From NCBI GenBank assembly GCA_022790905.1, contig JAAVYC010000190.1, positions 1-19,785 on the forward strand: a stretch of DNA of 19,785 bases, written 5' to 3'. Below the pieces are notes generated by a model. The model worked only from the letters and a program-made list of their open reading frames with translations, had not been told where the DNA came from and did not search any database. Shown piece by piece: positions 5,968 to 13,708 of this stretch. Position 1 is the stretch's first letter. Every line of letters begins with the position of its first letter. A program made the position numbers and the translations under genes. Origin of the DNA: Lachnospiraceae bacterium (lineage in GTDB: Bacteria > Bacillota > Clostridia > Lachnospirales > Lachnospiraceae).

Positions 5968-7518
5968 ATGAAAAAAGAAAGCAAAGCTTTTGTCAATGGA
6001 AATGTCATTACGATGGACAACGAAGATACCAGGGCAGAGGGAGTTCTAGTCAAAGAAGGCAGAATTGTAGCAGTGGGAACTTCAAAAGAAATAGAAACTT
6101 CTGCAAAAAAAGAGGGAATTCCGTTAGAGGATCTTCAGGGAAAGACCGTATTGCCGGGATTTCATGACTGTCATGTTCATGTGATGGGAACTGGTTTGGC
6201 AGCGGTAGGAGCAGAGCTCTATGATTGTGGTTCCGTAAAAGAAGTTCTTGATACTTTAAAAGAGGAAGCCTCAAAGAGAAAAGAAGGCTGGATCTGCGGG
6301 GTAAGACTGGATGAGTCAAGATTGGCGGAAAAGAGACCGCCTCTTTTACAGGAGTTGAGTGAGGCGTTTCCGGACCGCGGCGTGTATTTAGTGGACAGGG
6401 GACTTCATTACACGGTTGTAAATCAAAAGGCCTATGAGGAAATTGGCTATGATGGAACAGAAAAAGGATTCGGAAGAGACGATGCCGGGAAGCCGAATGG
6501 CAGGATGCACGAAGAGGCAAATACCATGGCAAGACAGTATTTTAATGATTCTATGACCAAAGAGCAGAGAAAGAATGCGATAGACAGTGTGGAAAAGGAA
6601 GCGCTGAAAAAAGGGATTACAACGATTCATGCTATGGAGGGCGGAGAGATGTTCTCTGATAAAGACGTCGACGGATTTCTGGAAACTGAGGGAAAAAGGA
6701 ATGTGGATTTTGTTCTTTTCTGGGGCACTCTGGATATCGACAAGGTAAAAGAAAAAGGAGTTCCAAGAATTGGAACTGATATTTTATCAGATGGATCCAT
6801 CGGTTCGAGAACAGCGGCATTTGACGAACCATATACAGATAAACCAGATACTTGCGGAGAGCTTTATTATACAGATGAGATATTGACGGAACTCATTGAA
6901 AAAGCACTTAAGAGTCATATGCAGTGTGGCTTCCATGCCATTGGACAGACTGCGATCCGTCGGATTTTGGACTGTTATGAAAAAGCGTATGAAAAATATC
7001 CTTGGGGAGACGCAAGATTTCGGATCGAACATTTTGGATTTTGCGATGAGGGGGATATTGAGCGGGCGGCAAAAAATAAAGTTGTTATTTCTACGCAGCC
7101 ATCGTTCTCTTATCTGAGAGGGGGTCCCGGAAGTGTCTATGAAATTCGTTTAGGTGAGGAGCGGGAGCGAAAAGCATATCCCCTCAAAAAATTTGTGGAA
7201 CATGGAATTGTAGTGGCGGGAGGCTCTGACTCCAATGTGACACCAATGGATACCCTTTTAGGGATTCACTCTGCGGTCAACCACCCTTATCCGGAACACA
7301 AAGTGAACGTTTATCAGGCGCTTCGGATGTATACGATCGACGCGGCGTACAGTGCTTTTGAGGAGAAGGAAAAAGGTTCAATAGAGACAGGAAAGATGGG
7401 AGATTTCACGATTTTATCGGAAAGTCCTTACGATGTGGCGTCAGATCGGATTAAAGATATCGAAGTGGAAATGACTGTCAAGGAAGGTAAGATTGTATAT
7501 AGTCGTTTTGCAAAATAG
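5968..7518 (+). CDS. YtcJ-like metal-dependent amidohydrolase (amidohydrolase family 3)
   Basis: The 516-residue cytoplasmic protein opens with the small beta domain typical of the superfamily (FVNGNVITMDN, GVLVKEGRIVAVG) and continues with PGFHDCHVH, whose last two His (69 and 71) are the expected metal ligands. Later motifs include GFHAIGQTAI, FRIEHFGFCDEGDIE, VISTQPSF and VVAGGSDSNVTPMDTLLGI, with the C-terminal return of the beta domain (KGSIETGKMGDFTIL). The start at 5968 is chosen because AAAGGA lies eight bases upstream; the ATG at 5944 has no ribosome binding site. It is the first gene after the promoter and attenuator, and the kinase gene follows 42 bases later. Substrates of this family are diverse amides and cyclic amides, and the true one cannot be told here. 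Pairing with a polyol-type kinase suggests it releases or processes a compound that is then phosphorylated (inference). Confidence 0.88.
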   Translation: MKKESKAFVNGNVITMDNEDTRAEGVLVKEGRIVAVGTSKEIETSAKKEGIPLEDLQGKTVLPGFHDCHVHVMGTGLAAVGAELYDCGSVKEVLDTLKEEASKRKEGWICGVRLDESRLAEKRPPLLQELSEAFPDRGVYLVDRGLHYTVVNQKAYEEIGYDGTEKGFGRDDAGKPNGRMHEEANTMARQYFNDSMTKEQRKNAIDSVEKEALKKGITTIHAMEGGEMFSDKDVDGFLETEGKRNVDFVLFWGTLDIDKVKEKGVPRIGTDILSDGSIGSRTAAFDEPYTDKPDTCGELYYTDEILTELIEKALKSHMQCGFHAIGQTAIRRILDCYEKAYEKYPWGDARFRIEHFGFCDEGDIERAAKNKVVISTQPSFSYLRGGPGSVYEIRLGEERERKAYPLKKFVEHGIVVAGGSDSNVTPMDTLLGIHSAVNHPYPEHKVNVYQALRMYTIDAAYSAFEEKEKGSIETGKMGDFTILSESPYDVASDRIKDIEVEMTVKEGKIVYSRFAK

Positions 7519-7560
7519 TATCACTTTTAATTTTTAATGGAAAAATATGGAGGTATTTTT

Positions 7561-9054
7561 ATGGAGACTTATGTATTGGGGTTTGATCTTGGAACAACGG
7601 GAACCAGAGCGATGATTTTCAATCGGGAGAGCAAAGAGATCTCGTCTGCCTACACAGAGTTTACACAGTATTTCCCACAGGATGGCTGGGTAGAGCACGA
7701 TGCGCAAGAAATATACGATGCGACCATGAAAATGGCAGCAGAGGCGTTGAAAAAGGGAAATATCAAACCGGAACAGATCGCGGCGATCGGTATCGCAAAC
7801 CAGAGAGTGACGACTGTGGTCTGGGATAAGGAGACTGGTATTCCTGCTTGCCGCGCGATTGTATGGCAGGACAGAAGAACGCTTCCGATCTGCGAGCGTT
7901 TAGAAGCTCTGGATGGAGAAAATATTGTCAAACGAACCGGTGTCGTTATCATACCAAATGATTCGGCCACAAAGATTGCTTGGTTATTAGAGAACAACGA
8001 AGAAATTCGCCATGGTCTAGAAGAGGGAAATTTGATCTATGGAACGATTGATACCTGGATGGTATGGAAATTGACTGGTGGAAAAGTACATATTACAGAA
8101 CATTCGAACAACTCTCTTACACTTTTGCAAAATGCAACGACTCTGGATTATGACGATGAAGTTCTAAAAATATTAAATATTCCAAGACATATTTTACCAG
8201 AGATCAGAAAATCCAGCGAAGTCTACGGTCATACGGAACCGGATCAGTTCTTTGGAGCGTCCGTTCCGATTGCCGGAATTTTGGGAGATCAGCAGGCAGC
8301 GGCGATCGGTCAGGCTTGTATGGAGCCAGGAACAGCTAAGAATACTTATGGAACGGGTTCCTTTATTGTCATGAACACAGGAGATCGCTATATTGAACCT
8401 TCGGATGGAATTTTCTCTCCGGTCATCTACACAAAAGATAATGTTGTTAACTATGGACTAGAGGGATTGGTAGATGTATCGGGAGCCGTGATTCAGTGGT
8501 TGAGAGATGGACTGGGGATTATTCAAAGTTCGGGTGAAGCGGAAGAATTGGCACGTCAGGTAGACAACAATATGGGTGTTTATTTCGTTCCGGCATTTGT
8601 AGGTCTTGGTGCACCTTATTATGATTCCTATGCAAGAGGAACCATTTTTGGGATCTCCCGCGGTGCAGATAAACGTCATATTGCAAGGGGAGCCTTGGAA
8701 TCTATGGCCTTCCAGGTAAGAGATTCCTTTGAAGTGCTTGAGAAAAAATCGGGAATGAAATTGACCAGACTTCGCGCTGACGGAGGCGGAGCAAGGAGTG
8801 ACTTTATGCTCCAGTTCCAGGCGGATATTCTGGGCGTGCCGGTGGAACGTCCGGAGATCACAGAGACGACTTGTCTAGGCGGCGTTTACATGGCAGGTTT
8901 GGCAGTGGGATATTGGGATTCCATCGATCAGGTGTCTGAGTTCTGGAAAGTAGAAAAAGCTTTTGAACCGAAGATCTCAGACAGCGAGAGAGAAGATCAG
9001 ATCATGATGTGGAAAAAGGCCATTGAGAGAGCCGGTGGCTGGTTAAAGAAATAA
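7561..9054 (+). CDS. glpK: Glycerol kinase-family FGGY kinase with altered substrate pocket
   Basis: This 497-residue protein aligns along its whole length with E. coli GlpK (GWVEHDAQEIY, AIVWQDRRT, GTIDTWMVWKLTGG, SSEVYG, GDQQAA, KNTYGTGSF, GLGAPYYDSYARG, RADGGGARSDFMLQFQADILG, VERPE). The FGGY family phosphorylates sugars and polyols with ATP. Of the E. coli glycerol contacts, Arg83, Trp103, Asp245, Gln246 and Phe270 are kept (here R82, W102, D243, Q244, F268). Glu84 is Val (V83) and Tyr135 is Asn (N133). The signature DQGTTSSRA reads DLGTTGTRA. It is a GlpK relative, but its true substrate is uncertain. The ATG at 7561 has GGAGG at good spacing; the one at 7537 does not. It is the second gene of the attenuated operon. 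Confidence 0.85.
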   Translation: METYVLGFDLGTTGTRAMIFNRESKEISSAYTEFTQYFPQDGWVEHDAQEIYDATMKMAAEALKKGNIKPEQIAAIGIANQRVTTVVWDKETGIPACRAIVWQDRRTLPICERLEALDGENIVKRTGVVIIPNDSATKIAWLLENNEEIRHGLEEGNLIYGTIDTWMVWKLTGGKVHITEHSNNSLTLLQNATTLDYDDEVLKILNIPRHILPEIRKSSEVYGHTEPDQFFGASVPIAGILGDQQAAAIGQACMEPGTAKNTYGTGSFIVMNTGDRYIEPSDGIFSPVIYTKDNVVNYGLEGLVDVSGAVIQWLRDGLGIIQSSGEAEELARQVDNNMGVYFVPAFVGLGAPYYDSYARGTIFGISRGADKRHIARGALESMAFQVRDSFEVLEKKSGMKLTRLRADGGGARSDFMLQFQADILGVPVERPEITETTCLGGVYMAGLAVGYWDSIDQVSEFWKVEKAFEPKISDSEREDQIMMWKKAIERAGGWLKK

Positions 9055-9079
9055 AGATTTTGTGATAAAATAGAGATAG

Positions 9080-9109
9080 AAACCGTCGGATATGTTCCGG
9101 CGGTTTTTT
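9080..9109 (+). terminator. Intrinsic terminator after the kinase gene
   Basis: AAACCGTCGGA (9080-9090) pairs with TCCGGCGGTTT (9096-9106) over 11 bp with one G-U and a 5-nt loop; the T run covers 9104-9109. Confidence 0.9.
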
Positions 9110-9111
9110 AT

Positions 9112-9143
9112 ATCATAGGAAAGTGTTTCGCATTTCCTATGAT
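9112..9143. repeat. Perfect 11-bp inverted repeat of unknown role
   Basis: ATCATAGGAAA (9112-9122) and TTTCCTATGAT (9133-9143) are perfect complements around 10 bases. No T run follows, so it is not a second plain terminator. A GC-richer stretch runs on to about 9180 with a further imperfect GCGGAC/GTCTGC pair, before the lepA promoter. Confidence 0.6.
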
Positions 9144-9196
9144 GCTGATGCGGACTTGTCTGCTTTGTTCTCGTACTGCGGCACAATGGAAAGGGA

Positions 9197-9225
9197 TTGA
9201 CGAAATAGAAAAAAAATAATATGAT
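9197..9225 (+). promoter_or_regulatory. Sigma-A promoter of lepA
   Basis: TTGACG (9197-9202), 17-bp A-rich spacer, TATGAT (9220-9225), placed 39 bases before the lepA ATG. Confidence 0.75.
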
Positions 9226-9264
9226 AAAAAACACTTAGGATGAACTTAGAAGTTGGAGGAACAG

Positions 9265-11082
9265 ATGTCACATATCGATCAGAATAAAATTCGTAATTTT
9301 TGTATTGTTGCACATATCGATCACGGAAAATCAACGTTGGCAGACCGTATTATTGAAAAGACGGGGCTTTTGACAAATCGTGAAATGCAGTCCCAGGTAC
9401 TTGACAATATGGATTTAGAAAGAGAGCGCGGAATTACAATTAAAGCGCAGACGGTTCGCATTGTCTATACAGCACAGGATGGAGAAGAATATATTTTTAA
9501 TCTGATAGACACGCCGGGGCATGTAGATTTTAACTATGAAGTCAGCAGAAGCCTTGCGGCATGCGACGGTGCAATATTGGTGGTAGATGCGGCGCAGGGA
9601 ATCGAGGCGCAGACTCTTGCAAATGTCTATTTGGCATTGGATCACGATTTGGATGTCATGCCAGTGATCAATAAAATTGATCTTCCAAGCGCAGATCCGG
9701 AGCGTGTCGTGGAAGAGATTGAGGATGTAATCGGAATTGAGGCTGAGGATGCTCCGAGAATCTCGGCAAAAACGGGATTGAATATTGAAGAAGTATTAGA
9801 GCAGATTGTAACAAAGATTCCGGCGCCGAAGGGCGATCCGGCTGCACCGCTGCAGGCGTTGATCTTTGACTCCCTTTACGATTCTTACAAAGGGGTAATC
9901 GTATTTTGCCGTATCAAGGAAGGTACAGTGCGGGTTGGAACAACGATTCAGATGATGGCAACGGGGGCAAAAGCAGATGTTGTGGAAGTCGGTTATTTTG
10001 GAGCAGGACAGTTCATTCCATGCGAGGAATTGTCTGCCGGAATGGTGGGATATATCACAGCGAGCCTGAAAAATGTCGGAGATACCCGCGTGGGAGATAC
10101 AGTTACCGATGCGAATCGTCCGTGTGAGGAAGCGCTGCCTGGATATAAGAAAGTGAATTCTATGGTGTACTGCGGACTCTATCCGGCCGATGGAGCAAAG
10201 TACCCAGATTTAAGAGATGCACTGGAAAAATTGCAGCTAAATGATGCCTCGCTCCAATTTGAGGCGGAGACTTCCATCGCTCTGGGATTTGGATTCCGAT
10301 GCGGATTTTTGGGATTGCTGCATCTAGAGATTATTCAGGAACGTCTGGAGAGAGAATATAATCTGGATCTTGTGACAACGGCGCCGGGCGTTATCTATAA
10401 AGTGTACAAGACGAACGGAGAAGTGATTGAGTTGACAAATCCGTCCAATTTGCCGGATCCGGCACAGATTGAATATATGGAAGAGCCGATTGTCAGTGCG
10501 GAAATCATGGTTTCTAGTGAATTCATCGGAGCAATTATGGATTTATGTCAGGAACGGCGAGGCATCTATGTCAGCATAGAGTATATGGAGGAGACCAGAG
10601 CGCTTTTAAAATATGACCTGCCATTAAATGAAATTATCTATGATTTCTTTGACGCTTTAAAATCCCGTTCCAGAGGCTATGCATCTTTTGACTATGAGAT
10701 GAAGGGTTATGCAAAATCTGAACTTGTAAAATTGGATATTTTGATCAATCATGAAGAAGTGGATGCGCTCTCCTTCATTGTCCATGCAGGTACTGCATAC
10801 GAGAGGGGCAGAAGGATGTGCGAGCGGTTAAAAGAGGAGATTCCGCGTCATTTATTTGAGATTCCAATTCAGGCTGCCGTGGGAAGTAAAATCATTGCCC
10901 GTGAGACTGTAAAAGCCATGAGAAAAGACGTGCTTGCAAAATGTTATGGCGGCGATATCACGCGCAAGAGAAAACTTTTAGAGAAGCAAAAAGAGGGAAA
11001 AAAGCGAATGCGCCAGGTTGGAAGTGTAGAGATTCCGCAGGAAGCTTTTATGAGTGTCCTAAAGCTGGATGATGGAAAGTAA
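9265..11082 (+). CDS. lepA: Elongation factor 4 (LepA, ribosomal back-translocase GTPase)
   Basis: LepA is a ribosome-bound translational GTPase. The 605-residue product has all G motifs: AHIDHGKST (G1), RERGITIKAQ (G2), DTPGHVDF (G3), NKID (G4) and SAK (G5). EF-G-like domains follow, including GFGFRCGFLGLLHLEI and the LepA-specific C-terminal part with GGDITRKRKLLEKQKEGKKRM. Its length is typical. The ATG at 9265 is chosen because GGAGG lies five bases before it and the product starts like other LepA proteins; a TTG at 9253 would include that Shine-Dalgarno sequence in the gene. In most Firmicutes hemW follows lepA directly; here cfa follows and hemW is 7 kb away. No terminator is visible before cfa. 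Confidence 0.98.
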   Translation: MSHIDQNKIRNFCIVAHIDHGKSTLADRIIEKTGLLTNREMQSQVLDNMDLERERGITIKAQTVRIVYTAQDGEEYIFNLIDTPGHVDFNYEVSRSLAACDGAILVVDAAQGIEAQTLANVYLALDHDLDVMPVINKIDLPSADPERVVEEIEDVIGIEAEDAPRISAKTGLNIEEVLEQIVTKIPAPKGDPAAPLQALIFDSLYDSYKGVIVFCRIKEGTVRVGTTIQMMATGAKADVVEVGYFGAGQFIPCEELSAGMVGYITASLKNVGDTRVGDTVTDANRPCEEALPGYKKVNSMVYCGLYPADGAKYPDLRDALEKLQLNDASLQFEAETSIALGFGFRCGFLGLLHLEIIQERLEREYNLDLVTTAPGVIYKVYKTNGEVIELTNPSNLPDPAQIEYMEEPIVSAEIMVSSEFIGAIMDLCQERRGIYVSIEYMEETRALLKYDLPLNEIIYDFFDALKSRSRGYASFDYEMKGYAKSELVKLDILINHEEVDALSFIVHAGTAYERGRRMCERLKEEIPRHLFEIPIQAAVGSKIIARETVKAMRKDVLAKCYGGDITRKRKLLEKQKEGKKRMRQVGSVEIPQEAFMSVLKLDDGK

Positions 11083-11086
11083 AGTC

Positions 11087-11092
11087 TATAAT
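11087..11092 (+). promoter_or_regulatory. Possible -10 box for cfa
   Basis: TATAAT stands alone 5 bases after the lepA stop, with no good -35 at the right distance. If used, it gives a cfa leader of about 80 nt that includes the hairpin at 11123-11179. Read-through from lepA is the alternative. Confidence 0.35.
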
Positions 11093-11122
11093 ATTTGATT
11101 CGCTGTTTTGCGGGAATAGAAA

Positions 11123-11179
11123 GCATCACACCGACCCATAATAGATATGTTACGAAAAGCGATTATGGAGGTGTGGTGC
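11123..11179 (+). promoter_or_regulatory. Hairpin masking the cfa Shine-Dalgarno sequence
   Basis: GCATCACACC (11123-11132) pairs with GGTGTGGTGC (11170-11179), ten pairs with one G-U. After a 3-by-1 internal loop, CCATAAT (11136-11142) pairs with ATTATGG (11162-11168). The 17-bp structure contains the GGAGGTG ribosome binding site and ends two bases before the ATG at 11181, so translation should be blocked unless the stem opens. Confidence 0.75.
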
Positions 11180-11180
11180 A

Positions 11181-12344
11181 ATGTTAAAGCAACAATTTTT
11201 AGCGGATTATTTAGAACATATCATTCCGGTTCCGTTTCTGCTCTCTAGTAATGGAGAGGTCACACAATTGGGGAAGGAACCGCCCCGTTTTACCGTTACT
11301 ATAAAAAATGAAATAGATAAAAAGGCATTGCTTGCCAGTACGTCACTGGCATTGGGCGAGGCATATATGCGCGGAGATCTCGAGGTGGACAGAGATCTAT
11401 TTGAGGTTCTCGATACTTTTTTGGGCGGAATGGATAAATTTACGACAAACCACTCCCTTTTGAGACGACTTCTCTATACCTCTTCCTCAAAAAAGAATCA
11501 GGCGAAAGAAGTCACTAGCCATTACGATATTGGAAATGATTTTTATGCACTCTGGCTGGATGAGACGATGAGTTATTCCTGTGGCTATTTTAAAAGCGAA
11601 AACGATACCCTTCGCGAGGCACAGATACAAAAGGTAGACCATATTCTGGAGAAATTGCAGTTAAAGCAGGGAATGACGCTGTTGGATATTGGCTGCGGAT
11701 GGGGATTTCTATTGAAGCGTGCAGTCCAAAAATATGGTGTGATTGGCGTCGGTATTACATTGAGCAAAGAACAGGCAAAAAAGGCGAGAGAGGACATTCA
11801 AAGAGAGGGGCTGGAGGAAAAAATCAGCATACAGCTTATGGATTATCGCGATTTGAAGAGTTCTAGATGGAGATTTGACCGTGTGGTCAGCGTCGGCATG
11901 TTAGAACACGTCGGGAGGGAGAATTATCCGCTATTTTTAAAGTGCGTAAAATCTGTATTGAATCCGAGCGGATTGTTTTTGTTACATTATATCAGTGCTT
12001 TAAAAGAACACCCAGGAGATGCTTTTATAAAAAAATATATTTTCCCAGGTGGGATGGTGCCAAGTCTTAGGGAGATTATTCATCTTATGAGTGAAGAACA
12101 ATTTTATATTTTAGATGTGGAGAGTCTAAGGCGCCATTACAGTAAAACATTGCTCTGTTGGAGAGAGAATTTTTTGGCGCACAGAGAAGAGATTATTAAA
12201 ATGCAGGGAATAGAATTTACCAGAATGTGGGAGCTCTATCTGACGGCATGTGCGGCGACTTTTAAAAACGGAGTGATTGATCTGCATCAGATTTTGATAT
12301 CGAATGGAATTAACAATGAGATTCCGATGACAAGGGTAGTGTAA
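11181..12344 (+). CDS. cfa: Cyclopropane-fatty-acyl-phospholipid synthase
   Basis: The enzyme adds a methylene from S-adenosylmethionine across the double bond of membrane phospholipid acyl chains, changing membrane properties under stress. The 387-residue protein has the N-terminal lipid-binding domain (to about 105), then VTSHYDIGNDFYALWLDETMSYSCGYF, the SAM-binding LLDIGCGWGFLLKRA (about 168-182), VSVGMLEHVGRENY with the active-site Glu, and the C-terminal ELYLTACAATFKNGVIDLHQ. The length is close to E. coli Cfa. The start has a perfect GGAGGTG, but it is fully paired in the leader hairpin. It lies between lepA and a LytTR/LiaF-type regulatory pair, which may mark a cell-envelope theme (inference). 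Confidence 0.94.
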   Translation: MLKQQFLADYLEHIIPVPFLLSSNGEVTQLGKEPPRFTVTIKNEIDKKALLASTSLALGEAYMRGDLEVDRDLFEVLDTFLGGMDKFTTNHSLLRRLLYTSSSKKNQAKEVTSHYDIGNDFYALWLDETMSYSCGYFKSENDTLREAQIQKVDHILEKLQLKQGMTLLDIGCGWGFLLKRAVQKYGVIGVGITLSKEQAKKAREDIQREGLEEKISIQLMDYRDLKSSRWRFDRVVSVGMLEHVGRENYPLFLKCVKSVLNPSGLFLLHYISALKEHPGDAFIKKYIFPGGMVPSLREIIHLMSEEQFYILDVESLRRHYSKTLLCWRENFLAHREEIIKMQGIEFTRMWELYLTACAATFKNGVIDLHQILISNGINNEIPMTRVV

Positions 12345-12368
12345 GGGCCTGTGTTTAAAAGCGTATTC

Positions 12369-12391
12369 GATGGCGCCTTTTTGGCGCCATC
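12369..12391. repeat. Perfect 9-bp hairpin after cfa without a T run
   Basis: GATGGCGCC (12369-12377), loop TTTTT, GGCGCCATC (12383-12391). It is stable and follows the cfa stop by 24 bases, but TGGTTACC comes next, so it is not a standard intrinsic terminator. It may stabilise the 3' end of the cfa mRNA or terminate weakly. Confidence 0.6.
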
Positions 12392-12396
12392 TGGTT

Positions 12397-12426
12397 ACCA
12401 CTTAGTAAGCAGAAAGCGCCTTTTAG
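12397..12426 (+). promoter_or_regulatory. Candidate LytTR-binding direct repeat
   Basis: ACCACTTAG (12397-12405) and GCCTTTTAG (12418-12426) start 21 bases apart, two helical turns, with a 12-base spacer. Each matches ACCGTTTAG-type LytTR half-sites at 7 of 9 positions (consensus recalled from streptococcal LytTR systems). The pair ends 10 bases before the predicted -35, a typical activator position. Confidence 0.5.
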
Positions 12427-12436
12427 CGAAAGAGTA

Positions 12437-12465
12437 TTTACATATTTGATGTTTCCGCGTATTCT
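12437..12465 (+). promoter_or_regulatory. Promoter of the lytTR/liaF-like operon
   Basis: TTTACA (12437-12442), 17-bp spacer, TATTCT (12460-12465). The -10 is weak, as expected for an activator-dependent promoter. Confidence 0.5.
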
Positions 12466-12486
12466 AGATCGTGAAAAGAGGGAAAT

Positions 12487-12948
12487 ATGAAAATAAAAGT
12501 AGAACTGGACGAACAATTAAAAGAAGAGGAAGTAATCATCCGTTGTCGCAGTTTGACAAGGGAGGTACAAGAGATTCAAAAAGCTGTCTCAGAACTGACG
12601 TCAAAGAAGCAGGGTTTTGCTTTTTATAAAGGGGAGACAGAATATTATTTGCCCCTGGAAGCAATTTTGTTCTTTGAGACAGAAGAAAAGGTGGTCTGTG
12701 CTCATACTAAAGATCAAGTCTATCAGGTGCGTCACCGCCTTTATGAATTAGAAGAACTCTTACCGGGGTATTTTATGCGCGTCTCGAAATCGACGATTTT
12801 AAATACCGATCAAGTGTTTTCAATCAGCAAGAATCTTGCGGCGTCCAGTGTAGTGGAGTTTATGTTTACGCATAAACAAGTCTATGTTTCCCGCCATTAT
12901 TACAAGGCATTGAAATTAAAATTAGAAGAAAAGAGGAATCTGAGATGA
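12487..12948 (+). CDS. LytTR-family DNA-binding regulator without receiver domain
   Basis: The 153-residue protein consists of a short N-terminal part (about 1-45) and a LytTR domain (about 46-148), recognisable from YYLPLEAILFFETEEKVVCAHT, a YQVRHRLYELEELLP stretch, FMRVSKSTILNTDQV and VYVSRHYYKALK. LytTR domains bind direct repeats two helical turns apart. There is no phosphoacceptor domain, so activity must be controlled otherwise. The next gene, overlapping by four bases (ATGA), encodes a membrane protein, the arrangement of streptococcal HdrRM/BrsRM-type LytTR systems in which the membrane partner restrains the regulator. AGAGGGAAAT precedes the ATG. A candidate binding site and promoter lie just upstream, so autoregulation is likely. 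Confidence 0.88.
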   Translation: MKIKVELDEQLKEEEVIIRCRSLTREVQEIQKAVSELTSKKQGFAFYKGETEYYLPLEAILFFETEEKVVCAHTKDQVYQVRHRLYELEELLPGYFMRVSKSTILNTDQVFSISKNLAASSVVEFMFTHKQVYVSRHYYKALKLKLEEKRNLR

Positions 12949-13652
12949 AAAAAGAAAAGATTTTTTGGGGTATCTTTTTTATTCTTGCAGGTGTTTTTTT
13001 GATTGTGGGAAGGTTGGGAAGAGCGCCTGAAATCGGGATTATCAAATTATTGTTTACGATATTTTTGGTGGCTCTATTTTTGAAAAGTCTGGTCAGGAGG
13101 GACTGCACGGGAATTCTGTTCTCGGTCGCATTTTTTTGTATCCTTTATGATGAGGAGCTGTATATTACACAGTTGACGCCATGGACTGTTTTGGCTGCAG
13201 CGGCGTTGGGAAGTATTGGCTGTTCTATGTTGTTTCGGAATAGGAGAAGGCGCTGGTATTATTATCAGGGAGAGAAGAAGAGCTCGGAGGAATTTGAAAA
13301 GATTTTTGATACCCAGGATGAGAGCCGCGTATTTTTTAAAAATAGTTTTGGGGCGAGCACGAAATATATCAATTCCGATGAATTTGAGTTTGCTCAATTG
13401 GAGTGTTCATTCGGCGGCTTAAAAGTCTACTTTGACAATGCCGTGATCCAGAAAGGGAACGCGACAGTTCAATTGGATGTCTCGTTTGCGGGAGTAGAAT
13501 TGTATATACCGAAATCGTGGAATGTGATTGATCAGGTGGATGTGACGTTTGGCGGGGTCGATGAGAAAAATAAAAATCAATCCAGCGGAACACCGACACT
13601 AACTTTATTGGGCGATGTATCCTTTTCCGGTGTGACGATTATTTATATCTAA
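12945..13652 (+). CDS. LiaF-like membrane protein
   Basis: The 235-residue protein has four hydrophobic segments in its first ~105 residues (FWGIFFILAGVFLIVG; IIKLLFTIFLVALFL; ILFSVAFFCILY; WTVLAAAALGSIGCSMLF), a basic stretch RNRRRRW, and a soluble C-terminal domain of short beta repeats (CSFGGLKVYFDNA, VSFAGVELYIPKSW, VTFGGVDE, VSFSGVTIIYI), as in the C-terminal domain of LiaF. LiaF of B. subtilis inhibits the LiaRS cell-envelope stress system. Here no LiaRS genes are present; the partner is the overlapping LytTR gene, suggesting a membrane-bound anti-activator (inference). The start codon overlaps the previous stop, so translation is coupled. Confidence 0.85.
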   Translation: MKKEKIFWGIFFILAGVFLIVGRLGRAPEIGIIKLLFTIFLVALFLKSLVRRDCTGILFSVAFFCILYDEELYITQLTPWTVLAAAALGSIGCSMLFRNRRRRWYYYQGEKKSSEEFEKIFDTQDESRVFFKNSFGASTKYINSDEFEFAQLECSFGGLKVYFDNAVIQKGNATVQLDVSFAGVELYIPKSWNVIDQVDVTFGGVDEKNKNQSSGTPTLTLLGDVSFSGVTIIYI

Positions 13653-13656
13653 ACTC

Positions 13657-13708
13657 AGATCAGGTCTGTGTCTGTCGTGTAAGACGATCGGTGCAGACCT
13701 GATTTTTT
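13657..13708 (+). terminator. Intrinsic terminator after the liaF-like gene
   Basis: ATCAGGTCTG (13659-13668) pairs perfectly with CAGACCTGAT (13694-13703); the intervening 25 bases can form a TCGT/ACGA inner stem. Six T follow (13703-13708). The stop codon of the convergent acetyltransferase gene lies in this T run. Confidence 0.88.

Noticed and set aside
6050..6532. A 160-codon minus-strand open frame inside the amidohydrolase gene
   Set aside because: Low-complexity Leu/Pro/Arg/His composition and no ribosome binding site; the plus-strand frame has clear catalytic motifs.
12361..12464. Direct repeat GCGTATTC (12361 and 12457)
   Set aside because: Only eight bases and 96 bases apart; the second copy coincides with the -10 region, so chance is a sufficient explanation.
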